This document shows positions 1 through 38,799 of a stretch of 64,000 nucleotides of DNA, piece after piece. The notes under the pieces are model-generated. The model saw nothing but the letters and a program-made list of their open reading frames with translations. It ran no database searches and was not told the origin of the DNA. Position 1 is the stretch's first letter, and each line of letters begins with the position of its first letter. The translations under genes and the position numbers were made by a program. Source of the DNA: Schistosoma haematobium (Eukaryota; Platyhelminthes; Trematoda; Strigeidida; Schistosomatidae); assembly GCF_000699445.3 (NCBI RefSeq), contig NC_067198.1:32206536-32270535 (forward strand), written 5' to 3'.

Positions 1-2924
1 ACTGTTATTGTTTATTCGATTTGAAAATTCTTGTGTTCTACAGAACTACTAGTTTTGATGGTGAAAACTATTTTCTATTAAGCTGTATTTGTCAGCTTTT
101 ACGTATTTATCGAGGTCAAATCAAAATCCTTTATGTGAATCAAATATAATTCAATAAACAGTAAAAAATAAAGTAGTATATTATAAGTAGTAGTATTAAT
201 TAGTAGTACTAATAAATAAACTCACCCAATGACCCACTTATGTTCTAGTACCTCCTTCAACTATTTAAAAAGGAAATCAGAAAAGACAAAAAGCATTTTG
301 ATCAGAAACGTTTAACGTAAAACCTTGAGAAGGAAGTGAAGCACATTGTACATTATTAACTTACTTATATACACATTTCAGCGTATATTAAAGGTCTCAT
401 TTGTTTGTATGATGTGACACAATGTAAGTTCAAATTTCGAGGTGACGAGATTAACATTTCGAGTTTTTTGTCAACTAGTAAAAGCTCTGAAGGAAATAAA
501 CAATATTTCATCGTATCATACAAACAACGTCCCCAACCCTAGCAATAAATTTGATTTTAATGATGTCGATAGTTTATTGTTTGATCATGACTAAATATTT
601 TCAATCCGAGTTTAATGAGTGATTAACATTTGATTACACCATGTCACTTTTTGTCTATTAATCAACTAGCTTTTAACTAATATTTAATCAGACATTGAAA
701 TGTGTTTACAGTGTTAGATAAACAAAGTAGGAATCGATCCGACAAATCCAAAATCTTCGAAAAATGCTGCACATGTTCCTGTGAAAGGCCATGAATTCAT
801 GAACAAAGTACACACAAATAAAGATGGTCGCCTCACTTGGAGAACCATTATATCAGCCCATGGTTTAAAACTTCTGAAGTCTTTACATAGAACTACAAAA
901 AATTCTTACAAATGACTTAAATTTCGTGATCATTACAATGTCACTCATTCACTCAGTCGAAATCCACTATTCCATTTATTTTAAAGTAAGTCAATTTACA
1001 AGATGACAACAATATTACAATTCAATAATTCTGATTAGCTTCAGCCGTGCCTACAATTATCTAAATGATAATTGTTCAATAGTTTTAAATTTACCAAAAT
1101 GAAGTTCACCATAGTAAAGATTATTACTAACTTCCATTAACGTAACACCCAAGATAACCACTTCAACATGGCAGTTTTTTTAAATATATGACTTTCCGAT
1201 AAGACTAGTAACAATGAACAATATTTCTCATTACTGTTTAAAACAGAGACTAAAACATACAATTATGTATGAAATAAGATATAGATGCATATTGCTCATT
1301 TTAAAACTCAAACCAATACAACTGGTACGATTTGTATAGCAAACGTAATTGTAAGCTATTTTTTGTTTTATTATACACTGGCTGCATTTTACCTTTGGTT
1401 GTACGGGCTTTTTAATATTTAATTTTGATTTTACTACACTACTTAAAACTTTATTGATTAAACTCTTCATTGTATGTTCTAAAGATTAATTCATGAAATA
1501 AAAAAGAAACATTCTTCATCTATTTATTCTATAGAACTGTTAGTAAGTTCAATTCATAAAATGTGATTTTGCAAACAATGGTTGAAAAGAATCCTCAAAA
1601 TAAAATTTTCTACAAGAAAGAGAAGTATTATCAAACAACAGAAAATGTGTACAATTAATTTATGGAAGTAAAGCGGGCTGTTTAACCAAAATAAAAACGC
1701 TAAATTAATAATAAAAAGCATCCAAGAAAAATACAATCCTAAGATTATAAAGATACGTCAAGTTATGCGGCTACAGTCAATTACAATGCAATGTATATCA
1801 AACTATACTTGATCCCATTTATAATGCATAAAGAATGAAAAACAAAGGGAAGTGAAACTCTTAGGTAGATGAATAGGTAAAGGGAAGAGATAGGAAAACC
1901 GTTGCCATGACAAGACTGTTTTATTGTTGAATTCTGAAGTAACGAATAATAAATAATCCATCAGAAAACAATTAAGCTTAGTACAGCAAGGATCATTAAT
2001 GTAGATAAATGCTAAAGAAACTAAAATGTTCATTTTATTAATAAAGAGAAAAGAGGAAAGAATGAAGAGAAGTGTTGGATGCATAAAAAAGGAATGAAAG
2101 TAAGCTAAAAGTAGTACAGATGATGCATAAACGACAAAACAGTTTCCAAAATTAATAGGAAAATTTCTACAGAACAGTAAACATGAAAAATGATAGTTAC
2201 GTTTTCGTTTTTAATAGATACATTCATAAGGTTGGAAATAAATGGTATTATCATTCATTTATCCATTTGATATAATGTTTAGTAGTAAATCACAAGATTA
2301 CCAAAGAAGGAACGTAAACAAAGCTGTATATTATACTGTATATTTCTAAGCTTCTGGGTTAAATTTCTAAGATGAATTTTTTTGAAACAATCTACAACTT
2401 CAACAGAGCATGAAAAATTAGTAACTTTTATCCTGTTCATCACAAACCTAAGTGATGTAGTATCATAAAGGTTGGAATGAGAGACTAACAGAAGCAACAT
2501 GGATTTACAACTGAATTATTACACAAGTAATAACCTATCAGGTAATATTGATATTTGGTTGTAAAGAAAACACACGTCTGACTACGTACACAGTATTTAA
2601 AAGAAAAATGAACAAACATATATCACTCACTAACAAGAGAGAGATGAACACAAAATTCTGTGATTAGTTTACTTGTTAAAAACAAGTTTAAATCCATCAG
2701 TTTTTGAAATCATTGAATTAAGCGAAATAACAATTTTCACACATTTATATAACGAATAATCACCTTTTTACCAGTGGCTAACTTCGAGAGGTAAATCTCG
2801 GAGTCCTGGTGAAAAGCTGTGACCAGTAAAGCCCAAGTTTACTCACCAATGGCAATGGATGATGGTCGCGCTTTTTCGAGAACTGACAAGAATTAGAAAA
2901 TGTAAATGATTGGACACAAATTCA

Positions 2925-3080
2925 GTGGTCTGAATGTTAAGGGCTGACTGAAAAGCCCAAAAATATTGAGTTCGATCTCCGGTGAGGCAGTGAACGTACA
3001 TTATTGAACAGTCGTATACTAGAATGAAATGAAAAATCAATCTTTCCTTTTTCCAATGGTTGCCTAACTAAAGTCAGTAG
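2925..3080 (+). repeat. Degenerate tRNA-derived SINE copy
   Basis: The segment has a tRNA-like head with a B-box-like GAGTTCGATCTCC at about 2970. It is followed by a decayed version of the hammerhead stem II region (AGTCGTATACTAGAATGAAA, near 3009), in the same order as the better copy at 7546-7745. It is AT-mutated and has lost the ribozyme core. The family is inferred from the order of the pieces. Confidence 0.45.
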
Positions 3081-3564
3081 GTAACGCAATTTATGTAATA
3101 AATTATTTAAACCTTCTATACTAAAAGTATATACGGTATTGCAAATTACCATCTTCCATTTTCCTCAGGTAAACGTGAATAACAAGTATCAACAGAAAAA
3201 TGTGTCTCTTTATTCTTTTATTAAATACAATCAATCGAATAAAAAAGAAATAGTTTGTTTTGTTTTAGAAAACAATATAAACAAGTATTAGAAAACTACA
3301 CTACGTGTAAAAAAGGCTCAAGCATGACTAATATGCTATTCAAAAGGGATGGTTCATTATAAGTAAGCATAAAAGTGAATAGGTATTAAAAATCTTACAA
3401 TATAAAGTTACATTTACCAAAAAAAATCGATTTTCAAGAATACCTGGCTGTTTGGCAGTGTTTACAAGAATAATTCTTTGTAAAGAATAAGTTAAGTGTG
3501 AGTATTTTTATGTAAAGAACTTTTATTTTTTTCATACTTTATATAATAAATTACAAATGAAATA

Positions 3565-3665
3565 GGAAGTTTGTTCAGTAAGACAAATGTTTGTGGTACT
3601 GGGGTTCGACCCTGTCGGGATAGTTGTATACGGGCAGTGGAAAATGGTCGTATAATATTCCAAAC
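3565..3665 (+). repeat. tRNA-like SINE head (B-box present)
   Basis: A short tRNA-like segment contains a good B-box (GGGGTTCGACCCTG near 3599), followed by a decayed tail. It could be the head of a SINE or a tRNA pseudogene. No cloverleaf with intact acceptor arms could be drawn, so I do not call a tRNA gene. Confidence 0.4.
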
Positions 3666-3689
3666 TGATTGAAGTTAGACATAAACATC

Positions 3690-3870
3690 ATCTGATACTA
3701 GCTCAGTGATCTAGAAGTTAAGCATTCTCGCGCGAGACAAAAGATCCTTGATTAGACTCCCAATGGTGGGTCATGGATGAGCAGTAATGGTGAGCTCCAT
3801 ACTAGGACAAAATAGATGTCTAGAGCTTTTTTGGTTTTCCGATAGTAATTTGACTAAAGTAAGTCCTTCA
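3690..3870 (+). repeat. SINE-like element with decayed hammerhead
   Basis: This copy aligns by eye with the element at 7546-7745. It has a tRNA-like head (CTAGCTCAGTGATCTAGAAG, then CTCGCGCGAGAC), a decayed B-box, and a hammerhead remnant (GGTGAGCTCCATACTAGGAC, near 3789). The CTGANGA core reads ATGGTGAG and the GAAA box has drifted, so self-cleavage is not expected. Confidence 0.65.
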
Positions 3871-4644
3871 TTTAAACTATGAAAATGAAGACATCATGGT
3901 CATTTGACGATTCTTCATATTTTATATGATTTTCGGTGACTAACATAGACAGTTCAATTTTCTCCACATGATATTGAATCCGCTTTAACATATTCCGTGA
4001 TATTTCAAACACGAACTCATTTTGTTTAGTTTAATTCATCTGAGTTAGTTATTTCTTATTTCGATACTGAAACTTTACAACCCAAACAACATATACTTTT
4101 GTTTTATAAGCTCAGCTGAACATCACTTGGATTTGTTGGTTAAAATAAAAGTAACCTATAGAGCGAATGATTTTTTCTATAGTTCTGTAGAACATTTTTC
4201 AAAGTTGCCAACATGAAGACCGGCCAATATCTATTCATCCCAGAATCAACAATTAAATAACTCTCATTATTGAATGTATGTAAAATAAGTAGCCAACACA
4301 TATTTAACCAATAATCTTTAATCATCTCTCTCTTTAATAAACATCGAAGCTTAAGTAGTATGGATCTATCAACTATATCATGCAATCCATTCAGCGATTG
4401 TATTTTCATTTCACTCTGTTGACTATACAATGTATACACATAAGATGATAAATTATCGGACCACAAAACTGTCAACATTAATTATTTCCTTAAATATATG
4501 TCTATTTACACACAGAAATATCAAATGAAAGTGGACATTTAAATGTAGAATTAAAAAAACGATAAAAATATCAAATAATATTTCAACTTAATTTCAGAAA
4601 AAGAAAGAATCAAGCAATAAGTTCATATAGATTTAAATACAAAT

Positions 4645-4662
4645 TGTTTGTTTGTTTGTTTC
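4645..4662. repeat. (GTTT)n microsatellite
   Basis: About four tandem GTTT units sit just downstream (in kinase orientation) of the exon at 4702-4848, within the following intron. Confidence 0.8.
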
Positions 4663-4701
4663 TACTATAAAAATAAATAAATAAAAATCAACTAAACTTA
4701 C

Positions 4702-30853
<26,152 letters not shown>

Positions 30854-31489
30854 ATTCGGACATCAAAACTCTTACGATAATTGTCTTTGATACTGTTAAA
30901 ATATAGAAATGGATAAAATTAAAAAGATGGAAGAAAGGAACGGAGAATTTTCGGTGACTAAATAGAGTACTCTTTATATTTAAATATTGTCTTAAGACAA
31001 TGCAAATGGAGTGAATTTTGTCTTTCTGTCAAAAATTCCACATGAACTAGGTCTACGAAGATTTAAAACGGTATGCGCTGCATACATAAAATCTAGTATT
31101 CAAAAGAATCTAACGACTTCCGGCATGTGAAATACAGCTACCTCTTGAGACGCTAAAATACAAGCTATCAAACTATGAAGTGGACGGATTTTATCGATAT
31201 ACCTACCAGTCTAAAATGTATCAATGTCTAATTTCTGTGGGACCTTAATGGTGTCATATAACTCTACCATTTCCTATTGGAGTTTTGTTTGATATAATAT
31301 TTGTGAGATCATATGCAAAGTTCAAAGGCTCACAGAAAAACTAGCATTAGATCTTTGATAATATGAATGGGCAGTCTTTGAGCACATTTTCTGAAAATCT
31401 GTGCATTCTTATTAATTAGCTGCCACAAAATTATTGCTGAAAACATAATAAGACTAACTTTCATTTGCCCGAAAATACATGCCTTACTG

Positions 31490-33003
31490 TCAGTCAGTCG
31501 GCTACAACGTAGAACCAGGCACATATATGCATCAGTCCAAGATGCCATACCTCATTAGCAAAGCAAGATGAACACCGGATACATAGGAGTGGTTAAGTCA
31601 ATGGTGGTAATATATAAAAGAAAGATTGTGTATAAGGATATAGTACAGGAAGAAAGAATTGATTCATAGAAAGAAAGATATGAAGCGATTTTAATCTCTT
31701 AGTTTAAGAGAAGACAGAGAGTGTATACACCTACGTCATTTTGATCGATTTTTAGCCATGTCACACAGTCTCCAACCATTGGTTACGATAGTCACGCGGA
31801 CCCCAACCAAGTAGTCTGCATCTACCAACATGACTCAGACTAGAAGTTAGTGACTTCAAGCACTGATGCCACGTTTTGGTTTTGCCGTTCCTAACTTTCT
31901 TCCAACCATCTCCAACACTAGTTAGTATTGCGTGTCGTGGTAATCGGTGTTCAGGAATGTGTAACACGTGGTCCAACCATCTCAGTCGATGAAGATTCAC
32001 AACATCATCGACTTATTTGCCATCATTCCATAATACCCTGCGTCTAACCTCACTATTACTTACCCAGTGATCCTGGCAGATGCTGACAATATTTCTAAGA
32101 CATCTGTTATCGAATACCAGCAACTTACAAGTATCTTTTACTCTTAATGGCCACGTTTCGCAGACATAAAATAGAACAGAACGAACTACTGTGCAGCATA
32201 CTCGTCCTTTAATTGATAGACGGATATCTCGCCTTCACCATAGGTGACGTAAGTTGGTAAAAGTCAAACGAGCTTTTCGAATCCGTGCTGAAATTTCGTT
32301 AGACACTAACCCATTGTGGCTGGTCAGACTTCCAAGATAAGTGTTGTCAACGCGTTCGACTACTTCACTCCCTATCTCTAGTTCAGATATTGACGCAAAC
32401 CAGTCCTGAAGTAACAACTTACATTTAGTGGGAGAGAAGCGCATTCCAAACATTCTGGCATTGTTGCTTAGTGCTACCAAAAGACTGCATTTTATCTGCG
32501 TCTTCACTAAACATAACTATATCATCTGCATATTCTAAGTCTATAAGTGAACTTCCTGGTAGGAGATTAATGTACGAAAATTCAGTCGACGAGATCGTTA
32601 TTTCCATCAATAGGTCTGTGATGAAGTTAAACAGAAATGGAGAAAGTGGACAGCCTTGATGGACGCCATTTGAGGTTGCAAAATCAGATGACAGTTCGCC
32701 ATAAGCTCTGACTCGACTGGTAGTGTTCGAGTAAAGAGCCTTCACAAGGTTTATGTACTTCTGAGGTACGCCTTTCAATGACAGACACTGCCACAGAATC
32801 TCGCAGTCTATGGAGTCGAATGCTGCTTTTAAGTCAAGAAAGACGTTATTGTGTAAAAATTCATTTTCTATTGTTTGTATTCCAATTAATTTATTAGTGA
32901 GATTGAACAGTAAGTCAAAAAGATGCCAAAAACCATAGAAACATATGACATTATTCATTGTTTCTGTGATAAGAATGTTGAAGTGAGTTAGTATGAATGA
33001 CAT
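31490..33003 (-). mobile_element. RTE-clade LINE, minus strand, truncated
   Basis: On the minus strand the RT reads FLDLKAAFDSIDCEILW (palm motif A, near 32840), SNGVHQGCPLSPFLFN (motif B), LEYADDIVMF (intact YADD, near 32530), then FSPTKCKLLLQDW, NTYLGSLTSHNG, ARIRKARLTFTNLRHLW, and near the 3' end LHRLRWLDHVLHIPEHRLPR and GRCRLLGWGPRDYRNQW. The order and motifs are those of RTE LINEs. Several frameshifts separate the blocks, and the N-terminal endonuclease is absent (5' truncation near 32.9-33.0 kb). The 3' UTR extends to about 31490, matching a fragment at 50.78-50.91 kb. Confidence 0.85.
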
Positions 33004-34024
33004 GAAACGTTCTAAAGTCCGAAAATCACAATTTCTAATGAGTCGTTAACCGTACACTTATTTCGTTCAGACTGCACCCGTCTAGTTGGCAAACGAGCTG
33101 TACAATATAGATTGATGAACAATCTCTATTATCAAGGTGATGGCTAGACTTGTTACGCGCAATAATCATTGAAAGAACATACTCAGAAAAATCAAAATCC
33201 AGTCCCGAATCGTTTGCATTTGAAGCTACGTCCTTAGCATTTAGTTATGCATTACAAGAATCTCCTGATACAGCATGAGATATCCTTGACATTTGTCGAT
33301 ATAATTAACAAGATAAATGATTTCTGAGGTACTAATAATCATGAGAACGAATTTGATCCATTTTGTTTGTGGTACAGAACTTTACCACTTAAGACTAAAA
33401 GTGACTACAATAATATACAAACTAACTTTACACGGAAAATTAAAATTAACGTGAGTGAACAAATTAAGTATAACATAAAAATTGTCGTTTTTTGTGTGAC
33501 AATTATTTCTGGAACTATTAATCATATGATAGTATATCAACTATACGTCCGTCATAACCAGATCGACGTTCTCATACTAAAGTTTGATATATTTAGTTTT
33601 GGAGGCTACTTACGTTTAGAGTTTCATGAAATATTTTCCTTAATAGTGTTGAATTTCTTATCCAATCATAATTGCAAACTTATGAAGTCGGTAAAACTAA
33701 AACCCCGCGATCTGGGAGCTGTGTGTTCTTTTGATAAGCAGGAGGGTAAAACAATCCTGAACATAATGAAAGGGAACTGTAAGGAGTACTAAATCTTGCG
33801 ATAGTTATAACACTTCTTTCACGTGGTATAGTTGTTAAGCAGAGATACAGTCGGTGGGTCAGCCTATCACACGATGTGGGTTTTGATGATCGACAGAATC
33901 TGTACTCAAACATTTATAGTGCACTCATTTTCCAACACCTTACATAAGAGAGCTAACTCGATCCTGCCCGAGTATGACGAAAAACGAGTTCTGTTACACA
34001 TTGCAACTAAGTATCAATGAATCA

Positions 34025-34490
34025 ACTTCCTTACACCTGTTACCGCACATAGATGAGCTAAGGCCGCCTATTAGCGTTATCCATCCAACTCTGTTCTGGA
34101 CAATCCTTTCAAGTTATTTCTAGTCCTTATTAATTCTTTTGACACCTGCTTCCAGTTCTCGACGCTGTGTGTTCTTTTGTCTTTGTCTTTACCGTTCCCC
34201 TTCAGGATTGCAAGTTAGTGCTTGCCTAGTGATGCAGTTTGATGATTTCCTCAACCTATCTCATACCCACTTCTAACGTCTTTCCTTAAGTCCCTCTACA
34301 GTTGGAAGTTGGTTTGTTCTCTCCTACAGTAGACTGTTGGTATCTGGCCAACGGAAATTGAGTATATTGTGTAGACAAGTGTTTATAAATACCTGTACAT
34401 TTTGAATATGGTTGTAGTAGTTGAATATAAGTTGCCAGTTGGTTTCGTTTGTTATGTCTAGTCCAGCTCTATCATGCGGAGCTGGAAACA
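34025..34490 (-). mobile_element. RTE-clade (SR2-like) 3'-end fragment
   Basis: This is a minus-strand copy of the same RTE 3' region as 20453-21940. It includes the 338-bp near-identical block 34055-34392. Just outside it this copy keeps about 16 bp (complement of TATTCAAAATGTACAG) that the plus-strand copy lacks. It has no coding integrity. Confidence 0.8.
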
Positions 34491-35090
34491 GGGGTTTAAC
34501 ATAAGATTTTCCATTAGGATTTACTTAGGGGATTTTTATACAAGCAGTACGAATAATGAAATGAAACTTGAAGGTTTACTTCATCGCAACTATCTAACAA
34601 ACAGTTATGTCTCTGCTTAATAATAATTTATGTCAGTACAGACAGACAAATCTCCATGAGTAAAAATACGTACATTCATGTAGGATTAAAGTTTTCATAT
34701 GTGAATAACTTCTGTAACAAAAGTAACACTTTGAGGATGCCTCCAAGGTGTTTTATTCAGGTGTATCGTTAATCCTTTAATTTTTTACCCTTCTTTGTAC
34801 TTTCAGTTTTCTCTAGGACATAATCTAACCATGATTTGTTTTTCTCAATTTTCTCTGATCTAGTTATTGTTATTTAACTTCGGTTAAGTTTTAACTTTAG
34901 TATTTTTGTCGACTCACGATGCTGGACCATTGGAAGTAAGTTTCTGCTTGACCCAGCTCTGGGTTATATTGTGGAGCGGCTGATAATATATTATATTTCT
35001 GCAATGGCATGTACACGCCGTTTTTACAGGCATGATCTATAAACTACAACATTTATTGTTTCACAGTATGCATATTAAATAAATATAGCC

Positions 35091-35491
35091 TGTAGCGGTA
35101 AATAAATCCCCAAAATAAATAGCTCTGTAAGTCTTCGACATTGGATGCTGACCATATGTTTTAGTGGACTCATCTGGCTGAAGGCGCTCGGTCAGGCATC
35201 CGCACCAGATCACGTGTGGTAACGCCGTGCTCAACATCTACCGCAATCGCTAGCCAGATTAGATCAGAGAATTCCGATATTTTGGTTATCGCCAATTATA
35301 CTCTTCCGATCTCCTCGACTCTGTCTTTTGATCTCTCTGGGTGGGAAAGAATCAGATTAGGTGTTACTGGTAGAAGCGTTGTCAAACACTGAATACCTGT
35401 GTCATTCCTTCATTAGTGAGCTCGACATGATCTGGTACACCTAATTGCAACTGTGAGTCTGTTCCTTTTTGGGGGTTTATCTGCCGCTACA
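35091..35491. mobile_element. LTR- or MITE-like unit with 25-bp inverted ends
   Basis: The unit begins TGTAGCGGTAAATAAATCCCC and ends GGGGGTTTATCTGCCGCTACA. Together with the adjoining AAAA/TTTT these form 25-bp inverted termini with three mismatches. The TG...CA ends and about 400-bp length fit an LTR, but inverted ends this long are unusual for one and I see no target duplication (flanks TAGCC and GATCA). A GC-richer interior matches a diverged stretch at 42531-42830. It may be one LTR of a lost element or a non-autonomous element. Confidence 0.6.
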
Positions 35492-36129
35492 GATCACTCC
35501 CCCCCTCTTGTAAAAGTGAGTATCAGTTCATTCTTTTAGGTATACTGAGTAATCTTCAAAATATCCTTTCAAGTGGCATCGCGTCGACGTTACACACCAG
35601 ATCCAATCTCGGCATAATTGTGTTAGGATTTTGGTCGTGCTAAGTAATTATACAATGAAACTTTTTAAGTTTATAATTGTTATGAAGTGGGCTTGTAGAG
35701 CGCTTGGTGCGAACTATGATCATGGGAAAACACATACGCCTAGTTTCTTCCAAATGTCAGAAGTTCCATAGCTGTGCCATAAGAGCATGATTCTGAAAAA
35801 AGGGAGACCAAGGAACAGCAACGTACTTGGACATGAACAATAAACAATACTTAACATTTTGTAGTGGAACACACAGAGGTATGATAAATTCAATATTATA
35901 TTTTGGTACAATATAGAATTCACAGCACAGGGTATTTCAACAAATTACTTACGCAAAAAACAGTAACAAAGACAAAAAAAATGGTTTTTAAAAAAAATTG
36001 AAAAACTGCACAACTTTCCAAATTAAAGACATGTTCAGAATGCAGGTTGTTGACTAGGTTAACTCTAACAACCTGTTCGTCACACAGTATATTTGCTAGG
36101 TAAGGTATTATAGAACTTTTATACTTTTG

Positions 36130-38799
36130 TTTGCGTGCATGGATTTTAATTTAATTACGTCTCGTTCTACCAGAAGTTATACAAGGAGAAAGATAAGAGT
36201 GAAGGGGATGGTTAGTATCTGACAAAATAACATCTACCAGGAGTTTGCATGACTTTAGATGTCTATCCACAACCACATTAATTATGACCTCGAAAGATTC
36301 ACCACACATTTTGCTAACTGCTTTCAGCACTCTTCGCAATACAGCAAAGTCTTTCTCAAAAGCCCAGGAAAGTATAATGGAGCACAGTAAAGAATAATAG
36401 GTAATATGCAAGAATTGACAAATTGTAAGAGTAAATGACGAGTAATCCCAAGAGCATGCAATCTCTTTATGTAGCAAGTCAGACGGAAAATCTTCGATAA
36501 CAATAAAACGTGGGAAGACCAAGACAGATCAGAGGAAAAGGTGACACCAAGATAATTGACCTTCGACACTGTGTTTATCAAAGGGTCTCCGATGGTACAA
36601 GCATTATGGGATCTCAAAATGGTGTTTAGATTCCGTTCATGTCTCATGCTAAAGTTAACAGCTTGATATTTAGACGGATTAAGTATGAGACCATTACCAG
36701 CAGACCAACAATCAATGCGAGACAAAAGCCCATTCATTTCTGTGGGATGTAAAGAGGAAGAGATAGGCATGCATACAGTGAGATCATCCGCATATTTCAC
36801 TAAAGTGACTTCTGTGGAAGATGGGAGATCATGAAGAAAAAAAAAGAAAAGAAGAGGTGAAAGAATACCTCCTTGTGGTACACATTCATGAGACAGTAGA
36901 GACTCTGAACACTTTCCTCCAAACACAGTGTACTGTTCCCTTCCAGAGAGGTAGGAACATGGCCAGTTGGTTATCTAGCTGTCAGTGTTGACGCTGATTA
37001 ACTTTTTAATTAAACGTTGTCTTGGTATAGGATCAAAAGCTGAAGTATAGTCCAGAAAAGCACATCGAACATACTTCTTTCCCTTCTCTAAGTTGAACAC
37101 TATATTGTGATACAGAACAGCAACAGCATCTAAGGTGCCTCTCTTACATCTGTAAGCAAACTGATACGGATCAATATGCTCTTTTATCGCAGGCTGGAGT
37201 GGAAGTATTAATAATTTTTCCACTGTTTTGAGGGAGGGTGAAGTTATTGCAATGGGTCTAAATTTCACACTCCTATCACCAGATACTTTCTTTGGTACAG
37301 GGGTTATCTTCATCTTTCTCCACATTTTCGGCATGAGATTAGATGAGAAGGATCTGTTAAAGATAGCTGTGAACGGATAACATAGGACGTCAGCACATTT
37401 TTTAAAAAGGAGGTTTGTGATGCCATCAGGTCCCAAACGCCTGGAAACATCTTCTGGCATCAGTTTCAGTGAAAGTAGGAACACAGCTATTCTTCAAACC
37501 TGTGGATAAAGGGAGCATCACGTCAGATGATTGACGTACAAAAGACTTATTTAAGTCACAAACATTCAGCTGGTTATCGCTTCTAAAATGTCTGTCACCT
37601 GTAAGTTCTTTAAAGAGTTTTCACATATTCGGAGAGTTTTTGCAAGACAAGAGTTTTTGAGTAAACATAGAGTTGAAACGTTTAATCTCTAGGTTTATCA
37701 GACCATTTAGCTTAAGAACTTCACTAGAGTTTTTCTCCTTGTACATTCTTTTTTTCATCCTCCGTAGTCGTTTTAGTTGTGAAGATATAAGTCGATCAAA
37801 ACCTACAAAAATGGTTTCAATGAGACAACAAATATCAAAACAGAATTTAAGATAACAAGTGATAACATCAGTAGTGATGACCAGTGAGTCATCTGTAAAT
37901 AGTTCCCAGTTAGTCGTATGAAACATGTTTTTCAGATTTCGGATATTTTCTTCCGAGTAATTCCTATATTTGACTTTCTTGGTTTGATGTAAGAGTGTAC
38001 TCTTCCCATGCATTCCATATACTTTAGGTAGAACACGAGTTATACAGTGATCTGAGCTAGACAATGGAGCACGTTTATGAGTCGCATATATACCCACATC
38101 ATTAATGAAAATGAGGTCTAAATGAGCATCCAAACGGGTGGGAAAATCCGCTACATTTTGGTGATCTAGTGACGTAAGGAAGCTACAGTCACATGAATTG
38201 AAATCACCACATACAACTGAAAGTGAATCACTGAAGGCAGTAACAGCGAACTCAGTGAATTCATCAGCGAAAACAGATAGCGCAGATGATGTGCAGTCTG
38301 GAGTCACGCAGATATTGGTAACATAAACATATTTGTATTTATTCAGATATTTTGGACGACGTTTTAGAGTTAGACAGTCGATAAAGTCATTTGAAAACTT
38401 GAAACAAGTAAACGAAGATCGACACCAGTTCACGTTTACAAACGTAGCTACATCGCCGCCACACCTCTTTTTATTGTTTGATCGATCGTGACGATAAATT
38501 TCGAAATCACGTAGTGATACTAGGCAGTCGTCCTGTAAGTCATTTAACCAAGATTCTTGAATTGTGATGACACCACAATTTCGATAAAGATTTTGACTTG
38601 GTAGGAATTGCAGATAGTCCACTTTGTTAATTAGTGGTCGGCAGTTAGAATTTAGCAGCTCGGGAATCGACATACGATTAATGTTCATTCTCTTTAGCGC
38701 ATATTGCCAACCACCACGATGTCTTTTATTGTACTTTTTTGTAACTTGTCGTAGGCTTTTCATAAAAGCGCTTGAATAGGTTATGCGATTAATGGACAT
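36130..38799 (-). mobile_element. Nearly intact non-LTR retrotransposon ORF2 (CR1/L2 group)
   Basis: The N-terminal endonuclease (38799 down to about 37800) has the AP-endonuclease motifs VITIQESWL, VVCGDFNSCD, DLIFIND and SSSDHCITRV, all intact. The RT follows with PDGITNLLFKKC, CAFLDYTSAFDPIPRQ (motif A), CVPQGGILSPLLF (motif B) and VKYADDLTV (motif C, intact). The frame is interrupted by one TGA at about 37621-37623, one frameshift near 37440, one TAG at about 36972-36974 and a frameshift near 36.4 kb. So few lesions imply a recent insertion. No ORF1 or clear 5' UTR was identified upstream. Confidence 0.88.

Larger units (their letters stand above)
1..4701. other. Kinase intron or 3' part, no exon found
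   Basis: This stretch lies downstream of the last recognised kinase exon on the minus strand. The donor at 4701-4700 shows that the kinase continues into it or past it. I looked for the conserved segment that follows the kinase domain in BRSK proteins (a His-Pro-Trp-like end and the UBA-like region) and found nothing convincing. Apart from SINE relics near 2.9 and 3.6-3.9 kb and a short (GTTT)n run at about 4645-4662, it is AT-rich with only short open frames that resemble no family I know. Confidence 0.5.

Noticed and set aside
3565..3665. Possible tRNA gene from a good B-box
   Set aside because: No acceptor or anticodon arms can be paired; treated as a SINE relic.
4140..4478. 112-aa minus-strand frame near the kinase 3' end
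   Set aside because: It does not match the BRSK UBA-like or C-terminal region, and no convincing acceptor precedes it.
33367..33792. 141-aa plus-strand frame beside the RTE copy
   Set aside because: No family resemblance, no splice sites that connect it, and composition like non-coding DNA.
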